Part shown: piece after piece, positions 36,410-48,200 of the stretch
Layout: each line of letters starts with the position of its first letter
Position numbering within the stretch: position 1 is the first letter of the stretch
NCBI RefSeq assembly: GCF_000344685.1
Contig: NW_006920416.1
Span: 839,771 to 903,770, forward strand
Direction: 5' to 3'
Source: Gloeophyllum trabeum ATCC 11539
Lineage: Eukaryota > Basidiomycota > Agaricomycetes > Gloeophyllales > Gloeophyllaceae
Length of the DNA stretch: 64,000 bases
The notes under the pieces: generated by a model
Seen by the model: only the letters and a program-made list of their open reading frames with translations
The model's database searches: none
Told to the model about the DNA's origin: nothing
Made by a program: the position numbers and the translations under genes

Positions 36410-37862
36410 ACAAATAAACGCCGCTACCCACAGGATTGCTCAGCACTTTCCTCCGCTATACCATACACCATACGACTCCCTTACACTCCTACTTGCTCAT
36501 TCCAGCCCTTATAGGTCGCCTTGACGCTCCGCCACCTGACCCAGGCGGTCCCATCACTCCGTGCGACACGCCGGTCACGTGTTAATTACCTCCGGCCGTT
36601 TGCTGACTGATGCTGACCTTATGGTGACTTGTATGCGTCCGCACCTTCGGTATCTTGACGGAAACGAGGGGGAGTGAGTGCTGGAGGGTGGGCATGAGGA
36701 CGACGCCCCTCGATAGAAGTTCCCGCGGGCCCCGGAGCTAATTCATCTAGACGTTGCATTGGTTAAGTCGCTCCAGAGCTCCTGTTCGCGGAGATAAATC
36801 GTGGAATGGGTCCGTGTACGCCTCAAGGATGTTAGGAAGTCCGGAGCTAAACACAGAGCAAGTCTTTAGAGCCCATAGAAGCCTAGAGGCGTGTGAGTGC
36901 TGTGTCGAATAAGCTCCGGAGGGCTTGTACGATGCGCTGAGTCCGCGTTTTCGGGGGTCAGACAATCCTGAGGCTTATCACCGTATGACACGCAGGTGCC
37001 TGCCAACGTCCGCAATGGGGTGTAAGGTCAGCACCTGACCAGAAGAACACCTATGCCACTGGGTCAGACAAAGCCTATTCAATAGGCTTTGTAAGTCGAG
37101 ACATTTGTTTAACCTACCCCGGTATGCGAAAGAAATTAGAGGAGAATTTAAGGTTAGCTTCAGGATGTCAATCATTGATTGGCCAGCCCCTCAAGGATAA
37201 TGTGATACATGCGTCTCTGCCATTCTGGTGACACTTAAACATCTTCAAGTGTTCCAGTGGTAGTTACCTTCAGGCTACGCATCACAGGGCTGCCTTTCTG
37301 GAGGAAAAGTCACTGCTGCCCCTTTCTTGCAGACAGGATCTCCCCGACAAAAATTGTACAAATACATACCTGAGCTGGGTAGGCATTTTGGAACAGATTT
37401 GACTGTTTCCTTGCACCACCAAATTTCAGCGCAGACAATCTCCTCTGTTGGGATTACCAAGGTTCAAGGGTCCTGGTGACGGAGTGCGGCTTTCTTTCTC
37501 TCCGCAATCGGAAAGACAATACTATGTAGCAAGTACAATGGCAGATTGGATGCATACACGAGAATCTGAGTCACCGTGATGATGACTCCAAGAAATGGAA
37601 GAGAATCTACCAGCCATTCAGTCAGTGATAGAGATTGAAGGACCCACAAGCTACTACAAGCAAACTTACTCACGAAGATGAATCAGAGTCAGAGGTGCAA
37701 TGTGGGGCAATTGTTCAGCACTTCTGATGTCCTTGTTTGGGTAGCTTCTGCCACGCGCTTCCTTCTCGTCCAATTTGCATCAAACTGCTATTATTCATCC
37801 CATGTTCTTCACTGAAAGCTTGAAAGACATCCTATTCCCAGTATAGCACTGCGTCCCATCAC
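36410..37862. other. Intergenic, repeat-derived in part
   Basis: 36410-36970 carries further copies of the CCGGAG(A/C)TAAaT-type motif found in the repeat to its left. 37069-37091 is a perfect hairpin (11-bp arms CAAAGCCTATT, 1-nt centre). No gene recognised. Confidence 0.4.
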
Positions 37863-37870
37863 TATTTAAA
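37863..37870 (+). promoter_or_regulatory. TATA-like box of the split orphan gene
   Basis: TATTTAAA, 82 bp upstream of ATG 37952, followed by a pyrimidine-rich stretch and CACA. Confidence 0.4.
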
Positions 37871-38372
37871 CGGCGGTCCTGTGCGCTTGGTGCTACATTT
37901 CACTCATCCTCCCCTGCACAGCCTTTTGGCACGAACGTCCAGACATCCATAATGTCCCGCCGAAACAGCCGCTCTTGCTCCCACTTTACACCTGCAGAAG
38001 AAGAGCACATTGCTCGGGTGTTCCAGTGGGACTTAGCCATCAAGAGGCACACTTACTGCCACGCCCAGGCACGCTTGACAAACGAACAAAACAAGCAAGC
38101 GCACACTGAGGGCAACCGGCTCTTGCAGTGGACGGAGCCCTATAAGATCTGGGGGAGTGGTGGCAACCACGTCCTTTATATGACAGACCTCCCACCAGAG
38201 TACTTCAAAGTGGTCGACCTCGCAGCAACAGTACCGGCATCACCGACACAGAACCCGGCAGAGTGAGTTGACCATCATATAACCCTCCACGTTGAGGTAC
38301 TATATGATTAATGCTGATAAACACATCAGACGATGGATACTAGTCATCCTGTTACTGTATGCTTTACAGGCC

Positions 38373-38380
38373 TACGGGAA
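38373..38380. repeat. Left 8-bp target site duplication of hAT element
   Basis: TACGGGAA immediately before the left inverted repeat; identical to 41732-41739. Confidence 0.93.
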
Positions 38381-41300
38381 CAGTGTTGTCACGGTCAGAG
38401 TCACAACTATGACGACGTACCAAGTCAATTGAGTAATTACCGAATGACGGGGAAATTACACTGACGGTCTTTACGTCTGAGCCCTTTGATGTGGCGTGAG
38501 AAATAACTCATATGGGCGTCGGGATTGCCATATATGTACCAGTGGTGGCTGAAGAAGTATTCGGCAATATCACACAATTTATTGAGAGTCACTCGGGGGC
38601 GGCGGGAATGACATAGAATATTAGAGGGGATATTGTGTGTTCAGAGCTCTCCCTTAACCACCACTACACTCACAATGCGGCCCAAGCATGAGTCCTGGCA
38701 ATATTTCTACTCTGATGGTTCAGCTTTCAGTTCAAACAACAATCATAAACGTGCCTGGTGTCTTGGCTGCCTGAGGCTCAGCATCGAGCAGCTGAAAGAT
38801 GCAAATCGCGAGCCTGGAGCAGCATCTAGCCTCTCAAAGTCGGAGGAACAGTGGCGGTCAGAAGGTGAGAGCATATAGCTTTGAGTGGCGAGACAGTAAC
38901 TCACCGTCGGTAGCCCTGAAATTTGTCAAGCCACTTGAGGGTCGCAAGACAACACTGTTGAATCATCTAAAGTCATGCCCAAACGTCAGCACTGATGTAA
39001 ACCAATGGGCCGGGGCAGCCAAAGGGAATACAATGAACAAAGAGAACAACTCACCTGTCGACATAGCCGAGAGCCCAACGAAAACGCCACGCAGGCCGCC
39101 TATAGGTCAATTCACCTTCCGGACACCCGACATCTCCTCTCCTATACACCGTGCTAGTGCTTCACAGCAAGCAATGCATGCCCGTAAATCTGCTGATGAG
39201 ACACTGCCACCTGGAAAGAAGCAGAAAGTGTCAGTCACTCGTTCACGGCCAATTACCGTCCGCCAGCAGCCGCAGTGGACTTCTGAGCAGCAGGAAGAGT
39301 TCGCGCGCGATCTCTGTTGACTCTTCATCAGCTGCGACATCTCATGGAACACCGCAAACAACATCGAATTCGAGAAGTTTATAAAGAAGTACATACCCCA
39401 GGCCAATGTACCAGATCGTCGAGTTCTCGCGGGTCGTGTATTGAATGCTGAACTTGCTCGGGTCGAGAGCGTGACGAAACTAGAGGTTAACGGCAAGTTA
39501 GCGTCAGGGCAAGGAGATACATGGAAGACAATAAGTAAGGTGTCGTGCCAGGCAGCTATGATGGCAGTTGAAGGAAAGGTGAGTATGCTAGTCGCCTTTG
39601 TCCGGATGAGTGGTGTTAACAGCAACTCAGATGCACCTTATAGCTACCCATGACATCTCCGGGGAGAAAAAGACGGCCGATAACTTATTGGCACTCACTG
39701 AGAGGGACATAGATCAGATGGAGGCAGAGACCGGCGTCGAGTTCATAGCGTGGTGTACAGATGCCGGGGGAGACTGTAATAAGATGCGGAAGATGTTGGC
39801 AGCACGAACGCCGCATATTCTTACGCCGCCATGCTTTGCACATCAGGTACATGACCACTGGCACTGGTCTCGGGTTGCACATCGCGGGGACTCACCAACG
39901 GTAACCAGCTAAATCTACTTGTGAAAGACTACTACAAGCTTGACGCCAAATTCATGAAGACATCCAACAAAGCTTTTGAGGTTGTGAAATGGATCAACAA
40001 CCATAGTCAAGCATTAGGACTCTTTAAGGGCGAGCAGCGGAGGCCGCGGGAAGGCGCAGCATCGCTCGTGCCTCTCGCACTATTACTCCCGGCGATAACG
40101 CGCTGGACATATCATTTCCAATCATTCGCGCGGCTCCTTCGAGTCCAGAAACCGTTGCGTACCTGTGTTATTGAGCATCGCGATGATCTCGTGGTCTGCG
40201 CGGGCAATCGCGCTGCTATGCGCACCAAGGCATTGGAGGTAATCGGATTAGTCGAAGATCATAGTGGTTTCTGGCAAGATCTTGCACGGTACGTCGAGGT
40301 AACGTGAGTTTGGACAGCGGAAATACATACTAATGATAATTAAAGGACGACACGTCACCTGGAGCCACTGGCTATCGGAACTAACGTCCTCCAATCCAAT
40401 CACGCGCGCCTCGACACTGTCCTCCTTACTCTCGCCAACCTGTACCGGATCTTTGGTGATCCGGATGTTGAACTATCCGTGAGTCTACACATGCGCAAGT
40501 GCATTGATGCTCGTTGGATGGCGGTAGAGCCCGAGCCTTATATCCTGGCCGTATTTTTCAACCCCTACATCAGGAGCAAGATCTTTAAGCCCGAGAATAC
40601 GGCCCTTACCCCGCTCGCACTCTATAACATGGCCGAAAGCATGTTCCGGCGCCTGTTCTGTAAAGAGCCCGACCTAGAATTCATGGATGCGTTCTACGAT
40701 TACCACGCGGGAGAGCGGGAATTCGACCCTCAGTACATGCAGCTAGAGAAAACAAGACTTGCATATGAAAGAGAGGTTCATGGGCCTTGTTATATTTGCG
40801 TCCGAATCTGCTGACAGTGTTGCAGCACAAGGCCATCGACTTGGTGAGAATCTGGAAGTCCCTGGATCAGAGAAAGCTGGAAGGTCGGAACATGCTCGTG
40901 AAATTGGCTATACGACTACTCAGCGTTATTGCAAACTCTGCGGGTTCCGAACGGTTGTTCAGCTGCCTCGGTATCATTATAAGCAAGATCCGTAACCGCC
41001 TAGAGCTAGGGAAAGCCAACAAGATGGCGAAGATCAAAGCAAATATGAAGGATGAGCAAGAACGCAACGGCTTAGCACCGCGGCGGCGATTGAAGCGGAA
41101 GTTCCATCTCTGCGACGATTCAGAGCATTATGGGCCATCGGCGTCGGGAGGTACCTCACTTGATTCTAGTGCTCCCACTCAGCCCTGCCCTCCAGGATCA
41201 TCTAGTTCTCCCGGCGACACTACGTCTTCACCTTCGGCGACAGCATATGAAGACTTCGACATAGTAGAAGGCATCCCGCTGTCCCGGATCCTAGACGGCA

Positions 41301-41731
41301 TCGCTGATGATGACTCATCGCTGGATGGTGAGCGCGACGCAGATGAACGCATGCTGGGCTCGCCACTTGCGACTTCCTCCCGTGGCGGTCACAACGCGAC
41401 ACCTGCTCCTACGTCGCAGTCAGCGATTCATGGGAGGGAGTGCTTTAGCCTCAAGAATCTATTCCGCTATGATCTCGACAATGAACAAAGAGCAACTACA
41501 CTCGAGTTCTATTGGAAAGGCGGTATAAGGTCATTGGAGGAGGAGCTAGCATTATATGATCTGCTTGCTGAAGAGCAAGAACAGCAGGGAGATGAACTTC
41601 GTCCATCTGATGGCACCAGCCCATAGTAGTAGTAGTATTTACTCTGACATAGGACGCGATAAAGGGCACAGTAGTCATTTAGTCATTCCCACGGTATTAA
41701 CATAGTAATTACTTCGTCACTGACAACACTG
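38381..41731 (+). mobile_element. Full-length hAT DNA transposon, 3351 bp
   Basis: Bounded by perfect 11-bp terminal inverted repeats (CAGTGTTGTCA at 38381-38391 and its complement at 41721-41731) and an 8-bp target duplication TACGGGAA on both sides. Both the CAGxG start and the 8-bp duplication are hallmarks of the hAT superfamily. The single gene inside encodes a hAT transposase with one internal stop. Exact duplications suggest a fairly young insertion. Confidence 0.95.
38675..41626 (+). pseudogene. hAT transposase with one in-frame stop
   Basis: Six exons (38675-38864, 38914-39578, 39631-39846, 39909-40303, 40346-40775, 40826-41626) join in one frame of 899 codons. The N-terminus has WCLGC and, across the first intron, NHLKSC, a BED-type zinc-finger pattern for end binding. 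The core includes DISGEKKTADNLLALTERD and EFIAWCTDAGGDCNKM, with the acidic residue context of the RNase-H-like fold, and ITRWTYHFQSF. The C-terminal hAT dimerisation region reads SAGSERLFSCLGIIISKIRNRL. A TGA at 39318-39320 interrupts the frame after FARDLC and the frame then continues without further stops, so the gene is a single-hit pseudogene unless the base is an error. Confidence 0.88.
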
Positions 41732-41739
41732 TACGGGAA
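41732..41739. repeat. Right 8-bp target site duplication of hAT element
   Basis: TACGGGAA immediately after the right inverted repeat. Confidence 0.93.
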
Positions 41740-42132
41740 AGCTATTGATGACAATTCAGGGCATATGACCTTTGAAGCCTCCAACCGCAGGTATGCTCTC
41801 AAATCTCGGGCTGGGAACACTTTGCCGTTGATTACATGATAAGCCGGGAACTCGTAATCAAGCAGGGCATGTGGGACACCCCATTCTTCAATGGTCTCGT
41901 GAACTCCGGTGCGCCAGCTCAGCCAACTTCCAAGGTTGGGCCCGATCTGCTACTGCGCCACATCCGCCTCATAGACCGACAAGTTTATGAAGTTGCCGAC
42001 TATATTCATAGTGCCATAAATGGAGTGAGTTATACCCTTTGCCATTATGAGGGCAACAGGGTGGTAGAAGAAAAATATTTGGAGGAGGCGAGCCTTGAGG
42101 AGCAGCTTTTGGAGGTCCTGCCTGATGCCTAG

Positions 42133-44016
42133 CACCTATCGCATTTCATAGCAGCCCTCTGCCGGCGTGAATGATTTGGATGCCCTATGCTTTCCACTCA
42201 ACTCTCTAATATAGCTTTGTATGGTGCTGTTCGTGTTACATCCCTGCTACAGGTTCCCATCATACAAGAGTCATTGTTGTGGTAGTGGCTACACCATGGC
42301 ACTTTGCCCAGGATATGTATATATGTTTCTTTGTTTTCGACGTAGTCCTTCCATCAGTAAGTACGCAGATGTATCCTGTGATCTCCATGTTCGAGTTAGC
42401 TTCTTCTAAGGCTGCTCCAGGAATGATTAGTAATTGACACCACAAACGAAAGCCGGCCTTCCAAATACTTATCCGATGCTATAGAGACTATACCTTGTGT
42501 CAAGCGTGAAACGAATTGGGCATTGAGATTGATTGTAGAAAAGCAGTCCTCCTTCGGCGAACAGCCGGTAGCCTTTGTGGCGATCGAGGGCATCTTCTCT
42601 GGATTTTTTACTTCGGTTTTCTGGCTGAAGAAACATGATCTTGTGCCCGGCCTTACATTCAGTGGTCACGGTGATGAAGCCATGCACAAGGAGTTTGCTT
42701 GTCGACTTCGTATTCCCCTCGGTGGACGGTCACATCCAGAAATTGATGGGATACACAGTACTTATGCTTGACAAGGAGGTAAGCAATCTCCCCAGCTTGA
42801 TACTTATGTTGCTACCAGGTGAGGACAAATGCATGATATACGATGGCCTGTCACTGTGTCAGTGGAAGGGAATTCTGATTCCTTCCCACCCGTTCTACTG
42901 CCAACTTGAAATGTTAACAAGCACTCCATCACAGATGGAATACCTCCAGTCTCTTCTGGGCATCCTTCAGCAGAGATAACGCTTTGGAGAAACTGTTGCC
43001 TCACTAATATTGGCTGGCCTCTCGATTTGGCGTTTACGGGTACTTGACTGTGGCGGTGGCGTGCCCCGAGAGTGACATGTCGAAACGAGTCTACGAGCTC
43101 GTCAGCTACTGTGTGCTGCAATTTCCTGAAATGACAATGAAATACAAGCGTAATAATTGAGGAGAAACATAACGCTGTAGTATCAAAAATGCGATGATAC
43201 CTCATGTACACTTCTCGATTCCCGATTTGGAAGCGGCACTACTAAATGCGGACAGAGTACACTTCCAAGATGTCCGACTGTCTTGCTTCCCCGTACCCTT
43301 GTATAAGTACTGAGACAGTCTGGCGGTCCTCTCTCAGACCTTACTCTCTCCTTTACCGCCAACCCCTTGCTCGGCGTGGCACTTTCGTCTGACAACGGTT
43401 CACACAGCTATAATGGTACCGGATTACCTTCAATGGTATCATCAATTCTCGTACCTTTGCGAGTACTAGCGTATGTGTCTATCTATCGACCCGGAATCGA
43501 TCTGTGTTCTACTAGCAGGACCGTTCGGCTGGGGTCTGGATAACAGAGAACTTCCCTGATGCATTCGGGATTCCCAGTACAGTCCTGACAAGAGTTACTC
43601 AACGTCAAGTGTCGTATACGAGTATGAAGGTAACTGACCACAAGTCCGCCGCCGTATTATGATCCGTTGTACATCGGTCCTGTTCCCGGGTCGCGCTAAC
43701 CAAGCTCGTCTATCCATACGCCTTTAGGCTGATGAGATTCAGCCACATTGGTGCTGTCGAGCCTGGAGTAGCGCTGCCGCCTGCGAGGCCCTAAGGCAGG
43801 TTGGACTGGCCAATCCAAAGATTATTGCTTTGGGTGGCTGTGCCTCCTCGGGGAATGGCCAATGGCAGCGTTGCCGAATGTGGTCGCTTCAAAGACGGCG
43901 TCCCGATTCCCCTTTCGGACGTCACGGAGCCGCGGCCCGTGTGCCATTCCGCCCCGCATTCTGGGAGTAAATGTACACCCACTGCACCTCTCCCGCCACC
44001 TTCACCATCGCCCGCC
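42133..44016. other. Intergenic, nothing recognised
   Basis: About 1.9 kb between the split orphan gene and flavocytochrome b2. ORFs at 42523-42979 and 43801-44103 show no domain; the last part of the latter overlaps the CYB2 first exon. Confidence 0.4.
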
Positions 44017-46400
44017 ATGTCGACCTCCGAGCGTATGATCTCTGGCAAAGAGGTTGCCAAGCACAACTCGAGAGAGAGCTGCTGGATTATTGTCCATGGT
44101 TAGTAGTGTTCAGTTCTAGCAGGGACTCGGAGGTGGAGGTTGATTGGGTTGAATAGGGAAGGTTTACGACGTCACGGATTTTCTGGATGGTGAGTAGTAC
44201 ATGAAGGCCTACGCATGGAAGGGAGGCTAAGCATGAGTTGCTTCCACAGATCACCCTGGTATGTCAGTGTTACCAGCAGCAGTGTCCGGGTCTGACAGGA
44301 TTACCAGGCGGGAGCAAAATCATCCTGAAATATGCAGGGAAGGATGCAACGTGCGTCCCACAGTTCTGTCGGATTGACATCATATTACTCATGTCGTCAC
44401 AGCGAGGAATACGACCCCATCCACCCGCCAGATGCTATCACAACACATCTAAAGCCGGAACAGCAGTAGGTAACTTGTAAGGCCTCGCTTGTATTCAGTT
44501 CTGAGCGTGTCACCAGGCTCGGCAGCGTCGACTTGAACACCGTGGAGAAGGTTGAGGTCACCATTTCAGATGCGGAGAAAGCTCGGCAAGAGCGGCTGAA
44601 CCAGCGGCCATCCCTCGACGAGATCCTCAACCTCCACGATTTCGAGGTACGTTTCTCTCCTTTCCCATCCTCACTGCAAGTGCACTTTGATTTGACCTTA
44701 TTGGTGAGTAGACCATCGCAAAACTCGTCCTGACGGAGAAAGCCTGGGCTTATTACTCGTCGGCGGCTGATGACGAAATTACGAACCGAGAAAACCACGC
44801 TGCTTACCACCGGATATGGTTCAGGCCTCGGATCCTGCGTGATGTCACTGCTGTCGATTATTCGACGACTATTCTGGGATGCCCGTCAAGTATGCCTGTG
44901 TACATCGTGAGCTCCCTGCCGTTTGCACGTCGGTTGCATTTTAAACCCCCTTTGTGCCTCGATCATAGAGCGCTACGGCTCTCGGAAAACTTGGGCATCC
45001 CGATGGTGAGCTGAATTTGACCAGGGCAGCAGCCAAGCACGGCGTGATCCAGATGGTAAGCAGGCCAGGGTCGCGGTATATATCAATTTAAAATCTGAGA
45101 TCCGTTCCCTCTCAGATCCCGACTCTCGCGTCGTATGGCTTTGATGAAATTCGTGATGCTGCCGCGCCCGGACAGAATCAATTCCTCCAACTGTCAGTGA
45201 TGACCTCGCGCAATTGACATTGTATTGAACTGACGTTCGTGTATCACAGATATGTCAACAAGGATAAGGCTATCACGAAACGGATCGTACAACATGCTGA
45301 AGAACGGGGTATCAAGGGTTTGTTCATTACAGTCGATGCTCCCCAGCTTGGTCGCCGCGAGAAGGTATGCCCCATCTCACATCTTCGTGGGTGATTTGCT
45401 AACGATGGTACCGTAGGATATGAGGCAGAAATTCGATGCTGAGGATCCGGATAATGTCTCAAGTAGCGGACAGTCTGGCAATGTCGACAGGTCGCAGGGA
45501 GCTGCTCGCGCCATCAGCGTAAGCATGATACTCCGGTGATATTGCAAGGTGCTTACTGTCCCTTCATCAGTCATTCATCGACCCCGGATTGAACTGGAAC
45601 GATCTCAAGTGGTTCCAAAGCATCACAAAGAGTACGTACTCTAACCCTCGGTAGTCAGTAGTATCCACAGCTAACCCCCAACCCAATTCCAGTGCCCATC
45701 ATCCTCAAGGGTGTGCAATGTTACGAAGATGCACTCGAGGCGTACGACCAGGGCTGCCAGGGCGTTGTCCTCTCGAACCACGGCGGGCGGCAGCTCGAAT
45801 TTGCGCGCTCAGGCATCGAGGTGCTCGTGGAGGTTGTAACGAAGTTCAAGGAGCTCAGGGACATCACCTTCCCCAACGAGAAGTTCCAGCTGTTTGTCGA
45901 CGGTGGGGTAAGGAGGGCGACGGATGTGCTCAAGGCTGTGGCGTTGGGCGCGACTGCTGGTGCGTTGTGTTTGCTCTGGATGGGATTTGGGAGTGTTGTT
46001 CTGATGCGGGGTGGATAGTTGGTGTCGGACGGCCGTTCATCTACGCGTTCTCTTCATATGGGTACGAGGGAGTCAGCAAGGCACTGCAGATCCTCAAGGT
46101 ATGACTTCCTACGTGAGCCAGCGATGATCTGTATTGAGACAACCCATTTAGGACGAGTTCGAAATGAACATGCGTCTCCTCGGCGCTCGCAACCTGAAGG
46201 AGGTCGTCCCTGAAATGGTCGATGCACACAACATCCACCAGCACGTCGTGGCCGTGCCAGGTGACCGGTTGTACGACTCGAACTGTAAGTATCTCCCCCC
46301 TGCTGCGTCCTGAGTTTTGTGAGTATGAAACTGATGACGGTCGCGTGTAGATGAGAGCATGCAAACGGCTCGGCTTAAGGAGGTCAAGGCTAAGCTATAG
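44017..46400 (+). CDS. CYB2: Flavocytochrome b2 (L-lactate dehydrogenase, cytochrome)
   Basis: Many short exons from ATG 44017 (MSTSERMISGKEVAKHN) to TAG 46398. An N-terminal cytochrome b5 domain shows KVYDVTDFLD and DHPGGSKIILKYAGKDAT; the haem-ligand HPGG is assembled across an intron. The FMN-dependent alpha-hydroxyacid dehydrogenase domain begins at about LNLHDFETIAKLVL and includes WAYYSSAADDE, GLFITVDAPQLGRREKD, PIILKGVQCYEDAL, VLSNHGGRQLEF with the catalytic His, and FVDGGVRRATDVLKAVALGA. The end NYESMQTARLKEVKAKL is in the final exon. In yeasts the enzyme oxidises L-lactate to pyruvate in the mitochondrial intermembrane space. I see no clear presequence before the b5 domain, so location may differ. 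A glycolate- or mandelate-type substrate cannot be excluded. Confidence 0.9.
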
Positions 46401-46623
46401 AGCTCCGGATATACCGATTCAGATGTCTTGGATACCAGTACCACCTTTTATGCTTTCAATAGTACGAGCTAGTTTCACGGATATGTATGACTGTACGACT
46501 TCAGCTTGTATCTCGACGACTCTTCGGAATTGTCGGTACACTGGCAAAAACCCACTTATCCCACGATAAGCAAGAGGTTTACCAAACCGGGGCACCGTGG
46601 ACGGACCGCCGCTCGCAATGCCT

Positions 46624-46632
46624 ATCAGTCAC
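46624..46632. repeat. Left 9-bp target site duplication
   Basis: ATCAGTCAC directly before the left inverted repeat; the same 9 bp follow the right repeat at 48517-48525. Confidence 0.92.
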
Positions 46633-46948
46633 CAGGCTCCTAGAACCATCCGTCTCGCGTCCTCGATCCTCTCTGCTAGGGCGTGTGTGAAGATGTTATC
46701 TAATATGGCTTATATAATGTAATTTATTTATAGCTGTGTTTCCTGATTAAGCCGAACGGTGAGGATGAGGACGCTATGAGACGGCTGGCCCAACTCGTCG
46801 TCCGAGGTTTCACCGGAATTATGTAAGTTAGCTAAGCGACTAACGACGCGTCGGTTTACTGTTGGTTTATTGACGTTCGTCGACTGCCCGATTCGGATTG
46901 AGGCTTGCTCTTCGAGCATGTCCTCTGCTCATCCGCGCATTGACGGCG
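46633..46948 (+). repeat. Left 316-bp terminal inverted repeat
   Basis: Begins CAGGCTCCTAGAACC. The complementary copy at 48201-48516 matches to GACGGCG, after which the two arms diverge sharply. A 63-codon ORF occurs in both arms merely because the arms are identical. Confidence 0.92.
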
Positions 46949-47157
46949 TCGTGGACTTAAAGATGTCCATATCAGAGTAGTGCTATATCTGTATTATTGA
47001 TGACATGCACGTTCACCAACTGCACTGGGAACATCCCAATTCAACAAACAAAACAATGAATGACTATTTACCACAACAGTCTAGATAGGGGAAGCTGCTC
47101 TGGTCTCTCTCTTTCTCTTTGCATACCAAAGCCAAAGGAGACTAACTACACACACAA

Positions 47158-47352
47158 TATTATAAGGTCTCAGGCTACTCTGCAATGAAGAACTTGGTGC
47201 TTGGACTTTGCATTGTATGTAAATTAATCTATTCATCGAAAATATAGCAACAGACCCCTAGACACTCGCGCATTATTGTTTCACTATCGAAGAAATGGCT
47301 TGCTATATTACCGTCAGATTTTATCCCCGTCCCCCCGCCGTCAATGCGCGGA
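47158..47352 (+). repeat. Gap-flanking duplicate, left copy (assembly overlap)
   Basis: Identical to 48023-48217 at constant offset 865; abuts the N run. Confidence 0.92.
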
Positions 47353-48022
47353 NNNNNNNNNNNNNNNNNNNNNNNNNNNNNNNNNNNNNNNNNNNNNNNN
47401 NNNNNNNNNNNNNNNNNNNNNNNNNNNNNNNNNNNNNNNNNNNNNNNNNNNNNNNNNNNNNNNNNNNNNNNNNNNNNNNNNNNNNNNNNNNNNNNNNNNN
47501 NNNNNNNNNNNNNNNNNNNNNNNNNNNNNNNNNNNNNNNNNNNNNNNNNNNNNNNNNNNNNNNNNNNNNNNNNNNNNNNNNNNNNNNNNNNNNNNNNNNN
47601 NNNNNNNNNNNNNNNNNNNNNNNNNNNNNNNNNNNNNNNNNNNNNNNNNNNNNNNNNNNNNNNNNNNNNNNNNNNNNNNNNNNNNNNNNNNNNNNNNNNN
47701 NNNNNNNNNNNNNNNNNNNNNNNNNNNNNNNNNNNNNNNNNNNNNNNNNNNNNNNNNNNNNNNNNNNNNNNNNNNNNNNNNNNNNNNNNNNNNNNNNNNN
47801 NNNNNNNNNNNNNNNNNNNNNNNNNNNNNNNNNNNNNNNNNNNNNNNNNNNNNNNNNNNNNNNNNNNNNNNNNNNNNNNNNNNNNNNNNNNNNNNNNNNN
47901 NNNNNNNNNNNNNNNNNNNNNNNNNNNNNNNNNNNNNNNNNNNNNNNNNNNNNNNNNNNNNNNNNNNNNNNNNNNNNNNNNNNNNNNNNNNNNNNNNNNN
48001 NNNNNNNNNNNNNNNNNNNNNN
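47353..48022. other. Assembly gap, 670 N, probably negative
   Basis: Run of N inside the MULE, between two copies of the same 195 bp. Confidence 0.95.
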
Positions 48023-48200
48023 TATTATAAGGTCTCAGGCTACTCTGCAATGAAGAACTTGGTGCTTGGACTTTGCATTGTATGTAAATTAATCTATTCA
48101 TCGAAAATATAGCAACAGACCCCTAGACACTCGCGCATTATTGTTTCACTATCGAAGAAATGGCTTGCTATATTACCGTCAGATTTTATCCCCGTCCCCC

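Larger units (their letters stand above)
37952..42132 (+). pseudogene. Orphan protein gene disrupted by a hAT insertion
   Basis: Exon 1 (37952-38262) begins MSRRNSRSCSHFTPAEEEH. A 67-nt intron with a TGCTGATAA branch site leads to exon 2 (from 38330: RWILVILLLYALQAYG, hydrophobic). Exon 2 is cut at 38380 by the hAT element (38381-41731) and resumes after the second target duplication at 41740 (KAIDDNSGHMTFEASNR). An intron at 41791-41843 (53 nt, AAG acceptor) then gives exon 3 (41844-42132), which holds VGPDLLLRHIRLIDRQVYEV. Without the element the frame is continuous and codes for 233 residues. With it, translation enters the element and stops at 38430. Family and function unknown. Confidence 0.65.

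Noticed and set aside
46728..46919. A 63-codon ORF present twice (46728-46919 minus, 48230-48421 plus) as a duplicated small gene
   Set aside because: Both copies lie wholly inside the two identical inverted-repeat arms of the MULE; duplication follows from the arms, and there is no start context or homology.
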